64,000 nucleotides of DNA from JANLTP01 sp031363055 (GTDB lineage Bacteria > Pseudomonadota > Gammaproteobacteria > Burkholderiales > Burkholderiaceae_E), in NCBI GenBank assembly GCA_031363055.1, contig JANLTP010000064.1, positions 5,024 to 69,023 on the forward strand. Direction: 5' to 3'. The notes below the pieces were generated by a model that was given only the letters and a program-made list of their open reading frames with translations, was not told where the DNA came from and made no database searches. This document shows positions 51,164 through 60,504 of the stretch, piece after piece (position 1 is the stretch's first letter; each line of letters starts with the position of its first letter). Position numbers and translations under genes: made by a program.

Positions 51164-52309
51164 ATGATTCCTCGCCAGGCTCATCAAACCGTCCTTCGCT
51201 TGGCCAAGGGGTTTCCTATCCTGTTGTTAACCGGGCCACGGCAATCCGGCAAAACGACGCTCGCACGCTTGGCTTTCCCTGACAAGCCCTATGTGTCTCT
51301 GGAAAACATTGAGGAACGAGGCTTCGCGCAAAGTGACCCAAAACGGTTTTTGATCCGCTTCCCCGACGGCGCGATCATCGATGAAGTACAGCGCGTGCCT
51401 GAACTGTTGTCGTGGCTACAGCAGTGGGTCGACGAACGCAAGCGAATGGCCGATTTCGTGCTGACCGGGTCGGCGCAATTCAACCTGATGGCGGGTATTA
51501 CCCAATCGCTGGCCGGGCGCGTCGGGCGGGTGCAATTGCTGCCATTGTCGTCAGCAGAAGCCGCGCGGAATTCGCTGGATGAGACGCTGTTCACCGGCGG
51601 CTACCCGGCGCTTTACGATCGCGACTTATCGCCACCCGACTGGTTTCCCAATTACGTTTCCACCTACCTGGAGCGCGACGTTCGCCAGTTGTTGAACGTG
51701 CGTGATCTGAACCAGTTTCAACGCTTCGTGCGAATGTGCGCTGCGCGTTCGGCGCAACTGCTTAATTTGAGTTCGCTCGCCAATGATTGCGGCATCAGTT
51801 CTGTGACCGCAAAGCAGTGGCTGTCGGTGCTCGAAACCAGTTATCTGGTGGCGATCGTTCAGCCGTATCACCGCAATTTTGGCAAGCGTTTGGTCAAAAC
51901 GCCGAAGCTTTATTTTCTGGATGTGGGTCTAATGGCGTGGTTGCTCGGCATCCGCGATGACGCAAGTGTTGCCACTCACAGCGTGCGTGGCGCACTCTTT
52001 GAGACCTGGGCGGTGAGCGAGCTGATCAAGCAACGCTTTAATCAAGGGCAGCCTGCAGATTTATATTTCTGGCGCGACAGCCTGGGTCGCGAAGTCGATA
52101 TCGTCTACGAAACGCCGCAAGGTTTGCAGGCGGTTGAAATCAAATCGGGTAGCACCTGGACTGCTGCTTGGACGCAAGGCTTGCAGCAATGGCAGGCGAT
52201 TTCAAAAGAGTCACTGGCACCGTTTATTGTGTACGGCGGCGATGACAGTTTTGAGCGACAAGGATGCAAGGTCTTGGGTTGGCGGCAGCTTGCACACTGC
52301 AGCGAGTGA
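51164..52309 (+). CDS. AAA ATPase with DUF4143 domain
   Basis: 381 residues from the ATG at 51164. Walker A LTGPRQSGKTTLARLAFP is near residues 20–37, Walker B/sensor region AIIDEVQRVPELLSWLQQWVDE follows, then DFVLTGSAQFNLM, and the C-terminal DUF4143 (PD-(D/E)XK-like) part with RGALFETWAVSEL, YFWRDSLGREVDIVYETPQGLQAVEIKSG. The late D…ExK is a nuclease-type motif. Such ATPases are widespread, often horizontally transferred, and of unknown biochemical role. Its base composition near the start differs from the neighbours. Confidence 0.88.
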   Translation: MIPRQAHQTVLRLAKGFPILLLTGPRQSGKTTLARLAFPDKPYVSLENIEERGFAQSDPKRFLIRFPDGAIIDEVQRVPELLSWLQQWVDERKRMADFVLTGSAQFNLMAGITQSLAGRVGRVQLLPLSSAEAARNSLDETLFTGGYPALYDRDLSPPDWFPNYVSTYLERDVRQLLNVRDLNQFQRFVRMCAARSAQLLNLSSLANDCGISSVTAKQWLSVLETSYLVAIVQPYHRNFGKRLVKTPKLYFLDVGLMAWLLGIRDDASVATHSVRGALFETWAVSELIKQRFNQGQPADLYFWRDSLGREVDIVYETPQGLQAVEIKSGSTWTAAWTQGLQQWQAISKESLAPFIVYGGDDSFERQGCKVLGWRQLAHCSE

Positions 52310-52369
52310 CCTGCAACCAAGTGTCTGCACGAAACGAAAGTGTGGCATAGCCGTTGATGATCAGCAGGA

Positions 52370-53464
52370 TCAATCACCCGCCCGAATCTTGTTCTGCTGG
52401 ATGACCTTGGCCCAGCGGTCGATCTCGACCTGAACAAAACTCTGCAGCTCTTGCGGGCTGCTCGCCGCCAGATCCATGCCCTGCGCGCTGAGTTTCTCGG
52501 CGATGGCAGGGTTGCGCAAGGCCTTGACGAATTCTTCCTGGATGCGCTTGAGCACTGGCGCCGGTGTTGCCGCTGGCGCAAACGCGCCCCACCAGGCCAG
52601 CGCGTTGTAGCCTGGCACGCCTTGATCGGCGATCGGCGCAACGCCTGGCAGTTGCGGATCGGCCTTGATGGAGGTCACGCCGAGCGCTTTGAGCTTGCCT
52701 GACTTGATGTGCGGATTGACCAGAAAAACCGTGCCGACGGCGACGCCGATTTGCCCGCCGACCGCATCGATCATCAGCGGTCCACCGCCTCGATACGGCA
52801 CATGATTAAATTCGGTGCCCAGCAGATTGCCGATTTGCGTCATCGCCAGGTGGCCCAGGCTGCCGGAGCCGATCGAGCCATAGGCCACCGATCCGGGCTT
52901 GGCCTTCGAGGCTGCCAGTACATCGGAGAAGCTGTTGAATGGCTGACTGATGTGCGCGACCACTGCCATCGGTGCGGTGCCGATCAAGGTAATCGGCGCC
53001 AGATCTTTCAGCGTGTTGAAGCCCAGATTCGGAATCAGGTTGGGATTGGTCGCATGGGTATCGAAGACGACCACCAGCGTGTGGCCATCGGGTTCCGATT
53101 TGGCGACCATTTGCGTGCCTATGGCACCGGAGGCGCCGGTCTTGTTCTCGACGATGAAGTTTTGTCCGGTCTGCAACGCCAACTGTTGGGCGACCAAACG
53201 CGCCACCTGATCGACCGAGCCGCCGGGTGGGAACGGAACGACGATACGGACGGTCTTGGTGGGCCAGGCGGTGCTTTGTGCTCTGACCGATTGACTGGTC
53301 AGGCTGAACAAACTGGCGCCCATCAGGAGGGCCATGGCGAGCATTCCGAGCACATTCACCGGACGCCGTGCGCGGCCTAAGCCTGCAGCCGTCCTGATTA
53401 CGGCGTTGACGCTTGCATCACAGGAAGAAATAAAACGATTGCAATAGATAGCAGCCAGGTTCAC
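52370..53464 (-). CDS. Bug/TctC family periplasmic binding protein
   Basis: 364 residues from a GTG at 53464 with GGGAG five bases upstream. The N-terminus is longer than usual (signal peptide ends near SVRAQ, about residue 63), so a later start at one of the internal ATG codons is possible. Motifs: VRIVVPFPPGGSVDQVARLV, FIVENKTGASGAIGTQMVAKSEPDGHTLVV and NHVPYRGGGPLMIDAVGGQIG. Orphan of other transport genes; ligand unknown. Confidence 0.9.
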   Translation of the reverse strand: MNLAAIYCNRFISSCDASVNAVIRTAAGLGRARRPVNVLGMLAMALLMGASLFSLTSQSVRAQSTAWPTKTVRIVVPFPPGGSVDQVARLVAQQLALQTGQNFIVENKTGASGAIGTQMVAKSEPDGHTLVVVFDTHATNPNLIPNLGFNTLKDLAPITLIGTAPMAVVAHISQPFNSFSDVLAASKAKPGSVAYGSIGSGSLGHLAMTQIGNLLGTEFNHVPYRGGGPLMIDAVGGQIGVAVGTVFLVNPHIKSGKLKALGVTSIKADPQLPGVAPIADQGVPGYNALAWWGAFAPAATPAPVLKRIQEEFVKALRNPAIAEKLSAQGMDLAASSPQELQSFVQVEIDRWAKVIQQNKIRAGD

Positions 53465-53546
53465 GGTAACTCCCGATATCGATTTCAGGAATTATGCACC
53501 GCTGCTGCGGTACGCAGAAACGTTGCGGACTTAAAATGAACGAGCG

Positions 53547-54095
53547 CTAAGCGGCCTGGTTGTCTGCCTCGGGTGCAGTCAGGCTCTGTACGAGGCGGGT
53601 CAGCATGGTGTCGTGAACGCCGCGCTCTTTCAGCGAATGATAGGTGTTGACCAGATAGTCGACATTCGGGCCGCGCTCGCCGCAGCAACCCGTCAATCGG
53701 CGCAAGACTTCGGTGTCGTCGAGTCGTTGGTAGGCGTCGCTCTCTTTGTTGGCCGCAAAGGTCAGTGCTTCGACTTTTTTGCCGCTATCGAGCATGAGCC
53801 ACACCAGGGTCGGTGCATAGACCCGGTTGAGCATTTCACGGGCATACAGTTTTTCGATTGATTCGTTGCGATCCTGCGGGCGCAAACGGTACGCAACGCC
53901 GGTGCAACTGCCGCCGCGATCAAGTCCCAGCACCACACCTGGATTCTCGGGCGTGCCTCGATAGCGGGTCGAACGAATACAAAAGGCGCGATGAAAGCCG
54001 TGCAGTCGTGCGAGTTCGGCGTGTTCGTACTCAATCTCGGGGTTCCAGATCAGCGAGCCGTACCCGAATACCCAATCAGCGAGAATCAATTGCAT
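53547..54095 (-). CDS. chaC: Gamma-glutamylcyclotransferase, ChaC family
   Basis: 182 residues. The opening WVFGYGSLIWNPEIEYEHAELARLHGFHRAFCIRSTRYRGTPENPGVVLGLDRGG carries the family's GYGS turn and the LIWNP motif; the catalytic Glu is likely that of LYAREMLNRVY. ChaC enzymes split glutathione to 5-oxoproline and Cys-Gly in the cytosol. Normal length. Confidence 0.93.
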   Translation of the reverse strand: MQLILADWVFGYGSLIWNPEIEYEHAELARLHGFHRAFCIRSTRYRGTPENPGVVLGLDRGGSCTGVAYRLRPQDRNESIEKLYAREMLNRVYAPTLVWLMLDSGKKVEALTFAANKESDAYQRLDDTEVLRRLTGCCGERGPNVDYLVNTYHSLKERGVHDTMLTRLVQSLTAPEADNQAA

Positions 54096-54261
54096 CTGAA
54101 AATCTTAGCCGCTTACCTTCTGTTCGGGCAAGTTTACCCAGACCGAGCCGCCGGATTGGGGTTTTGGGCCGACGAGTGTTGTATTCGCAACCAGCGCCGT
54201 GCAGTGATGGCTTCAAATTACCTGACTAATCACCCGAGTGATCACTCGACTGGCCCCACGA

Positions 54262-57003
54262 TTATCGGGACTTCCCTTTGCTCACGGTCTTGACGGCGGT
54301 CTTGTTAGCAGGTTTCTTGGCGGCCGCCTTTTTGGCCACTACCGATTTGCCGGCTGCTGCGGTTCTGGCGACGGGTTTGCGCGCAACGGCCTTTTTGGCG
54401 GCTGGCTTCCTGGCGACGGGTTTCTTCGCGGCCGCCTTTTTCGCCACGGGCCTCTTCGCTAACGGCGTTTTCGCCGCCGGTGCACCCGCCGGCGCACCCG
54501 CCGCCGAAGCGGCCGTCGCCGCCGCCGATTTGGGCGGAGCGCCCTTGCCGGCCGGCCGCTCGGGACGCGGTTCGAACTCGAAGCTGACCTTGCCTTCCGG
54601 GCCACGAACCAGAAACGCCTTGAATTTTCGGCGCGTGCGCATCGACACAAAGCCGGGCATCAGATCGGTACGGCCCGAGTCGAGCAGCTTGGTCATTTGC
54701 TCGCGCGAGATCTCCTGTTGCAAGATGATCTTGCCGGATCGGAAGTCACAGGTTTTGGGCACGGCGACGGATTGCTCGCAGACATAGGTCAGGCCATGTT
54801 CGAACACCTTGTGACCGCACTTTGGGCAAGGTCCGAGCGGCTCGGCGCCGGTGAAATCAATGCCCTCGCCGTCTTCGCCGTCCGGATTTTGTCCAAAATC
54901 GAACTCAAGCTTGTGTTCGGCGGTCATCTTGAGCAGTGCCGCAAAGGGGCGCCCCAAGCGGCTGCGGAATCCCTGCAACGGCCCCAGCGTCTTGTTCAGT
55001 AACAGTTGTTCGGCTTCAATCACCTCGAGTTGCCGACCACCCGGGATCTTGGTGATCGAAAAATCGCATTTTGTGCAGGCGAATCGGCGATAGTTCTCCT
55101 TCACCACGGCGCCGCACTTCGGGCACGGCGTCGACAAAGTTGCGTAGTCACCCGGAACGGTATCGGCCTGATAATTCTTGGCGCGCTCGACGACCTGACG
55201 GGCAATATCAGCAATCTCGCGCATGAAGTCTTCACGCTTGAGGCCGCCGCGCTCCATCTGGGCGAGCTTGTATTCCCATTCGCCGGTCAATTCCGGTGCC
55301 GTCAGCTCGGTAACACCCAGCCCTCGCAGCAGAGTGAACAACTGAAATGCCTTGGTGGTCGGGATCAGATCCTTGCCATCACGAATCAGGTAATTCTCGG
55401 AAATCAGCCCTTCGATGACCGCCGCCCGAGTCGCCGGGGTACCCAGCCCTTTGGCGGCCATGGCGGCGCGCAATTCATCGTCCTCAATGAGTTTGCCCGC
55501 CCCCTCCATCGCCGACAGCAAGGTACCCTCGTTGTACCGCGCCGGCGGTTTGGTGCTCAGGACCAAGGCGTCGATTGAGTTGGTAAGTACTAGCTCGCCC
55601 TGCTTGACAGGAACCAGATTACCGGTTTCCTCGGCGGCAGCGCGTCCATATACTGTAAGCCATCCGGGGTTTGTAAGCACTCGCCCTTCGGTCTTGAATT
55701 GATGCGTCTTGACGGTAGTGATCCGGGTGGTGACCAGATATTCTGCCGCCGGGAAAAAGATTGCAACAAATCGTCTGACGATCAGTTCGTAAACTTTCAG
55801 TTCGAGGTCGGACAGCGACTTCGGAGTTTGAACGGTCGGAATAATCGCGAAGTGATCGGATACTTTTGTGTTGTCAAAAATCCGTTTGTTCGGCTTGATC
55901 CAACTATTAGTGAGCACTTGCTTGGCGACAGCCCCAAAGGTGGACGTCGCCTGCAACTCGGTGAAGGTCTGCTTGACCGTGGAAAGATAGTCTTCGGGCA
56001 GCGCGCGCGAATCGGTTCGCGGATAGGTTATGGCCTTGTGTCGTTCATACAGCGCCTGGGCGATCGACAAGGTGGTCTTTGCCGACAGTCCAAACCGGCC
56101 ATTGGCTTCACGCTGCAGACTGGTCAGATCAAACAGGGCCGGCGCCATTTGCGAGCTGGGTTTCGACTCCTCGGTGACCTGCCCGGATTGATTGGTGCAG
56201 TCACGAACAATGCTGTCAGCCGTTCCGCGATCCCAGAGCCGTTCGGCGCGGACTTCGGCGTCGTTTTCGTCCTTCTTGAATTTCGGATCGAACCAGCGAC
56301 CTTCATAGGCTCCGGCCTGGGCACCGAACTGAGCCTTGACCTCGAAATATTCACGGGCCACAAATCGCTTGATACGCTCTTCGCGCTCCACCACGACCGC
56401 CAGGGTGGGCGTCTGCACCCGGCCAACGGTGGTCAGGTAGAAGCCGCCATCGCGCGAATTGAAGGCCGTCATCGCCCGGGTGCCGTTGATGCCGACCAGC
56501 CAGTCGGCCTCGGAACGGCAGCGGGCTGCGTCGGCCAGCGGCATCATCTCGGCGTCGTCACGCAGACGCGTGAACGCCTCGCGAATCGCCGCCGGTGTCA
56601 TCGATTGCAACCAGAGCCGCTTGATCGGCTGCTTCGCCTTGGCATGTTGCACGATCAGCCTGAAAATCAACTCGCCCTCGCGCCCGGCGTCACAAGCGTT
56701 GATGAGGGCACTGACGTCCTTGCGTTTCAACAACCGGGTCAATAACTTCAAGCGGTCTTCGCTCCTGGCGATCGGGTTCAGATCGAAATGAGTCGGCAAC
56801 ACGGGCAGGTTCGCAAATGACCATTTGCCGCGTTTGACTTCGAACTGCTCGGGCGCGCTGATCTCGACCAGATGCCCGACCGCGGAGGACAAGACATAGT
56901 GATCACTTTCGAGGTGATCGCCTTGTTTGGTGAAGCCGCCGAGCGCGCGCGAAATGTCCGCAGCGACCGATGGTTTCTCAGCAATGATTAGTGTTTTGGA
57001 CAT
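54262..57003 (-). CDS. topB: DNA topoisomerase III (TopB) with basic C-terminal tail
   Basis: 913 residues from the ATG at 57003. The TOPRIM domain starts KTLIIAEKPSVAADISRALGGF and has INACDAGREGELIFR (acidic triad near 104–111); the active-site tyrosine is Tyr 327 in ITYPRTDSRALP. Zinc-type cysteine pairs follow the core (CPKCGAVVKENYRRFACTKC; CPKCGHKVFEHG). The last about 80 residues are Ala/Lys/Pro repeats (KKPVARKPAAKK type), a histone-like tail common in betaproteobacterial topoisomerases. The enzyme decatenates single-strand-containing DNA. Lies downstream of dprA on the same strand. Confidence 0.93.
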   Translation of the reverse strand: MSKTLIIAEKPSVAADISRALGGFTKQGDHLESDHYVLSSAVGHLVEISAPEQFEVKRGKWSFANLPVLPTHFDLNPIARSEDRLKLLTRLLKRKDVSALINACDAGREGELIFRLIVQHAKAKQPIKRLWLQSMTPAAIREAFTRLRDDAEMMPLADAARCRSEADWLVGINGTRAMTAFNSRDGGFYLTTVGRVQTPTLAVVVEREERIKRFVAREYFEVKAQFGAQAGAYEGRWFDPKFKKDENDAEVRAERLWDRGTADSIVRDCTNQSGQVTEESKPSSQMAPALFDLTSLQREANGRFGLSAKTTLSIAQALYERHKAITYPRTDSRALPEDYLSTVKQTFTELQATSTFGAVAKQVLTNSWIKPNKRIFDNTKVSDHFAIIPTVQTPKSLSDLELKVYELIVRRFVAIFFPAAEYLVTTRITTVKTHQFKTEGRVLTNPGWLTVYGRAAAEETGNLVPVKQGELVLTNSIDALVLSTKPPARYNEGTLLSAMEGAGKLIEDDELRAAMAAKGLGTPATRAAVIEGLISENYLIRDGKDLIPTTKAFQLFTLLRGLGVTELTAPELTGEWEYKLAQMERGGLKREDFMREIADIARQVVERAKNYQADTVPGDYATLSTPCPKCGAVVKENYRRFACTKCDFSITKIPGGRQLEVIEAEQLLLNKTLGPLQGFRSRLGRPFAALLKMTAEHKLEFDFGQNPDGEDGEGIDFTGAEPLGPCPKCGHKVFEHGLTYVCEQSVAVPKTCDFRSGKIILQQEISREQMTKLLDSGRTDLMPGFVSMRTRRKFKAFLVRGPEGKVSFEFEPRPERPAGKGAPPKSAAATAASAAGAPAGAPAAKTPLAKRPVAKKAAAKKPVARKPAAKKAVARKPVARTAAAGKSVVAKKAAAKKPANKTAVKTVSKGKSR

Positions 57004-57106
57004 CAAATGTCTGCAGGAGGCTCTCAGCGAATACTGTAAAAAACGGGCCTAATAGTAAGTGGCGAACGCCGAAAAACGCAAGCGGGCCTGCTGGCAGGCA
57101 TAAAAA

Positions 57107-58606
57107 TCAGGCAAAGCTTGCGCCGTTTATCGCGCTGCCTGCCGTGCTGTCAGTCACGCTGTCCGTCGCGCTGTCCGTCGCGCTAAGTACGGAGCTTTGC
57201 TGCCGTGCTGAATGTCGTGCAGCCTTGAGTCTTTGGAAGCGACCATCCGGCAACCGCTCAATGACGTTCGCGAGCTCGAGCATCGTTAATTGCGCACTCA
57301 AGGTTGCGACTGAAATATCGTGGCCGGCGCTGAGTTCGTCGATGCTGGCCGGGTCCCAGCCGAGCGCGTTCAACACGGCACGGGCGTCAGTATTGATAGC
57401 GATGCTGCCATCGGTGGTAGCTTCACCTTTTGCATAGGTAGAGGCTTCGCTTTTTGTAGAGGCTTCATTTTTGGTACCCGTAATGGCTTCGTCTGCGCCA
57501 ATCGCGGTGGCGACTTTTTCGGTGTTCCCGAGGGCTTTACCACTCCATTGAGTAACTGATTGCCGCCCGATTGCGTTAGCGCGGCGATAACTGGCCGGCG
57601 CAATTTCGCCGAGGATATCGTCGGCGCACTCGACCAGCTTGGCGCCTTGTTTGATGAGGTAGTGACAGCCCTTGGCCAGAGGCGAATCAATTGAACCGGG
57701 CAGCGCGAACACATCACGCCCCAACTCGGCGGCCAGCCGCGCCGTGATCAGCGAGCCACTTTGGCGCGCGGCCTCGACCACCAGGACGCCCTCGCCGAGT
57801 GCCGCGATCAAGCGATTGCGGCGTGGAAAGTGCGATCGCAACGGCAAGGTAGCCAGCGCGAACTCCGACACGATCAAGCCCTTGGCGGCCACCGCCAAGC
57901 CGAGCTCGCGATTGCTGGCCGGATAGATCTTCTCCAGCCCATGCGCCAGCACCGCAATCGTGCTGGCGGCCGTGCCCAGGCCGCCCTGATGGGCCGCCGC
58001 ATCGATGCCGCGCGCCATACCGCTCAAAATGGTCCATCCGGCCTGACCTAAGCTATACGCGAATTCACGCGCGTGTTCAACGCCACCGCGGCTTGCGTGT
58101 CGACTGCCGACAACGCCAATCGCGGGCCGGTGCAGCAGCGTCAGATCACCGATCGCCCAGAGCAACGGCGGTGGGTCGCTCAAGTCGAGCAGCGACTCGG
58201 GGTATTGGATATCGCCCAGCGCCAGCAGATGATGGTTGGGCCGTCTGAGCCAATTCAGATTGAGCTCGATGGCCGCTGCGCGCGCATCGTCGTCTGACTT
58301 CAGCGAACGGGCGAGCGGCGCTTCGATGAACTCGGACAATGCGTCCAGACTCGCATCGAAGATCTGTTCGGGCAAGCCGAATTGGCGCAGCAGGCGATAA
58401 ATTCGCGCTTGACCCAGACCCGGGGTCAACACCAGTTTGAGCCAGAGCGCCCGCCGCTCAAGGGTCTCGATTTGGCACGACTGCTGGGACTGATCGAGGA
58501 CCTCGATTCGGCTCGGTCGTCGGCATTGCTCGAGCGCGCCAACAAGATCGGGCTCAACGTCGGGCTCAACGTCGGGCTCATCGCGCCGATCGGGAACTGT
58601 GGACAT
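57107..58606 (-). CDS. dprA: DNA-processing protein DprA (Smf) with low-complexity insertions
   Basis: 499 residues, longer than the usual about 370. The core Rossmann fold has VVGSRHASRGGVEHAREFAYSLGQAGWTILSGMARGIDAAAHQG and FPRRNRLIAALGEGVLVVEAARQSGSLITARLAAELGRDVFALPGSI. A C-terminal winged helix (LNALGWDPASIDELSAG) follows. Extra length comes from an N-terminal DVEPDVEPD repeat, a Glu/Ala/Ser/Thr linker (KNEASTKSEAST) and a Ser/Asp/Thr tail, each coded by short tandem repeats. DprA loads RecA on incoming DNA in natural transformation. The core appears intact. Confidence 0.92.
   Translation of the reverse strand: MSTVPDRRDEPDVEPDVEPDLVGALEQCRRPSRIEVLDQSQQSCQIETLERRALWLKLVLTPGLGQARIYRLLRQFGLPEQIFDASLDALSEFIEAPLARSLKSDDDARAAAIELNLNWLRRPNHHLLALGDIQYPESLLDLSDPPPLLWAIGDLTLLHRPAIGVVGSRHASRGGVEHAREFAYSLGQAGWTILSGMARGIDAAAHQGGLGTAASTIAVLAHGLEKIYPASNRELGLAVAAKGLIVSEFALATLPLRSHFPRRNRLIAALGEGVLVVEAARQSGSLITARLAAELGRDVFALPGSIDSPLAKGCHYLIKQGAKLVECADDILGEIAPASYRRANAIGRQSVTQWSGKALGNTEKVATAIGADEAITGTKNEASTKSEASTYAKGEATTDGSIAINTDARAVLNALGWDPASIDELSAGHDISVATLSAQLTMLELANVIERLPDGRFQRLKAARHSARQQSSVLSATDSATDSVTDSTAGSAINGASFA
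57149..57184. repeat. 12-bp tandem repeat in the dprA tail
   Basis: GTCAGTCACGCT then two copies of GTCCGTCGCGCT, three units of twelve bases in frame with dprA, giving the A-T-D-S-type repeat in the C-terminal tail. Confidence 0.85.
58547..58582. repeat. 12-bp tandem repeat in the dprA 5' end
   Basis: Three copies of a twelve-base unit (GTCGGGCTCAAC and close variants), in frame with dprA, coding the V-E-P-D repeat near the N-terminus. Confidence 0.8.
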
Positions 58607-58694
58607 GGGGGTGATCGCCTTTCGGTCCGCAGCCAGTCGGACCCGTGCATGAGCGGCCGCCGTGAGCGGCTCGCTTCACCGGCGCAGCTCGACC

Positions 58695-59810
58695 CTAGGG
58701 CGTCACGACGTTATCACCGACCGATACCGCACGACGTGCATCCATGATCAAGCCATAGGCGATCTTATCGAATACACGGAAAACTAATAGATAGCCTGTC
58801 GACTCATCCGGCAGTTTGATGAGTTCGCGCTTCTCGCTCTCGCGGTCTAGAACAACAGCACCGCGCTGCTGGATCGACAGGACATGACCGACATCAAGGC
58901 CATGATCCTTGCCGACGTTCAGGGCGACTACCGAATTGCGACCGGCCTGCGCCACGCCGCGATAGACCGATACGATCCGGCCCTTGATCTCGTTCTCGGG
59001 AGCGTGCGGTGCATAGTTCACAATGCGGCCGCGCTCGGCCGGCATCAGGCGATCGCCCTCACCCACTTCCTCGCTGGTACCAACGATGCGCAAGGTTGAT
59101 GGATCGCCGGATCGCTCGATGCGACCGGTGCCGACATACAAGGCCTCGAACGCAATCGGCAAGCGGGTATCGGGGTCGAGCAGTGGCTTGGCCTGGCGGT
59201 ATATATGCCATTCTGTTTGAGTCGGCAGTGCCTCCTTGCTGCGGACATAGGCGACGTCACCGCGACCGAGATAGACCCGGCCTTCCTGCGTCGCGACGAT
59301 GCGCGGATGGGTTCGCAAACCGGCTTCGTCGACGATCAGGGGCCGGTTCAGAAAGGCGTCAATGGCCGCGGCGCTGATGGTTGAAATCGCCGAGGTCTCG
59401 AGCGAGCTCGAGCGCGCCATCGGTTGCACCGCACCGCGCCGCTCAGTGCTGCTACCCGCACCGTCGCCCACTGCCTTGCCCAAGCGAAGCCGCGGCGAAC
59501 CGGAAGAGTTATCGAGGTAGACCACATCGCCCGGATAAATCCAGTGCGGATTCTTGATTTGCTCTTTGTTCAGTTGCCAAACCTCCGGCCAGAGCCAGGG
59601 TTTCTGCAGGAATTTACCGGAGATATCCCACAGCGTGTCGCCGCGTACCACCGTGTAGCGATCGGGCGCATCTTTGGACAGTTGTACTGGCGAAGTGGCG
59701 GCGGCCTGCGCGTTCGGCAACAATGCGCCGGTTGCACTCAGGGCAAACCATCCTAGTGCCGAAGCGATCAATGCGGCGTGCGCAAAATACCGCGTGCTAA
59801 AATTTTTCAT
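58695..59810 (-). CDS. LysM-domain exported protein
   Basis: 371 residues with an N-terminal signal peptide (ends near PNAQA) and a LysM motif directly after (RYTVVRGDTLWDISGKFLQKPWLWPEVWQLNKEQIKNPHWIYPGDVV), which binds peptidoglycan. The remainder has beta-rich repeats with 'VLSIQQRGAVV' near the end. This gene is regularly found between dprA and def in betaproteobacteria, divergent from def. Its cell role is unknown; a link to peptidoglycan at the division site or envelope is plausible. Confidence 0.92.
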   Translation of the reverse strand: MKNFSTRYFAHAALIASALGWFALSATGALLPNAQAAATSPVQLSKDAPDRYTVVRGDTLWDISGKFLQKPWLWPEVWQLNKEQIKNPHWIYPGDVVYLDNSSGSPRLRLGKAVGDGAGSSTERRGAVQPMARSSSLETSAISTISAAAIDAFLNRPLIVDEAGLRTHPRIVATQEGRVYLGRGDVAYVRSKEALPTQTEWHIYRQAKPLLDPDTRLPIAFEALYVGTGRIERSGDPSTLRIVGTSEEVGEGDRLMPAERGRIVNYAPHAPENEIKGRIVSVYRGVAQAGRNSVVALNVGKDHGLDVGHVLSIQQRGAVVLDRESEKRELIKLPDESTGYLLVFRVFDKIAYGLIMDARRAVSVGDNVVTP

Positions 59811-59913
59811 TCTGAAGGCCCGTCACTTCGAATTCCGAGAGTTTATGTTAGATTCTGGCTCTAATGCATTGATGTTGCAACTAATTTGCCCCACCAGCGG
59901 TTGATTTTCGCCG

Positions 59914-60483
59914 ATGACCGTACTGTCCATCCTTCGTTATCCCGATCCTCGTTTGCACCGGATTGCACAACCGGTCGAAAAGGTCGACGATTCCATTCGC
60001 CAGTTGATCGCGGATATGAGCGAAACCATGTACGAGGCGCCCGGCATTGGCTTGGCGGCCACTCAGGTTGATCGCCACATTCGCCTGATCGTCATGGACG
60101 TATCGGAAGAAAAGAACGAGCTACGCGTGTTCATCAACCCGGAGATCGTTAACGCCAGTGATGAGCGGAAAACCTACGAAGAAGGTTGCCTGTCGGTGCC
60201 CGGCATCTACGAAGAGGTCGAGCGGCCCGAGGCGATCACCATCAAGGCGCTGGATCGCGACGGCAAACCCTTCACGCTCGAAGCCGACGGCTTGCTGGCG
60301 GTTTGCCTGCAACATGAAATCGATCACTTGAACGGCAAGGTCTTTGTCCAATACTTGTCGCGCCTGAAGCAAAACCGCATCAAAACCCGACTGGTCAAGG
60401 CCGAGAAGACCGACAAGCTCGACCGAGCCGAGGGCTCAGGGCGCGACGCGGCGTCCGAATCAACTACCCACAACGTCATTTAG
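59914..60483 (+). CDS. def: Peptide deformylase
   Basis: 189 residues. The three family motifs are present: GIGLAATQV, EEGCLSVPGIYEEV and QHEIDHLNGKVF, which supply Gln, Cys and two His for the Fe2+/Zn2+ site. The C-terminal about 25 residues are a polar extension. Removes formyl from nascent proteins. First gene of the def–fmt–rsmB operon, divergent from the LysM gene. Confidence 0.96.
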   Translation: MTVLSILRYPDPRLHRIAQPVEKVDDSIRQLIADMSETMYEAPGIGLAATQVDRHIRLIVMDVSEEKNELRVFINPEIVNASDERKTYEEGCLSVPGIYEEVERPEAITIKALDRDGKPFTLEADGLLAVCLQHEIDHLNGKVFVQYLSRLKQNRIKTRLVKAEKTDKLDRAEGSGRDAASESTTHNVI

Positions 60484-60504
60484 TTCGCCAGGATCCCCGG
60501 CAAA

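Noticed and set aside
55699..56745. 348-codon frame opposite topB
   Set aside because: Antisense shadow of a conserved, full-length topoisomerase III; no family-like motifs.
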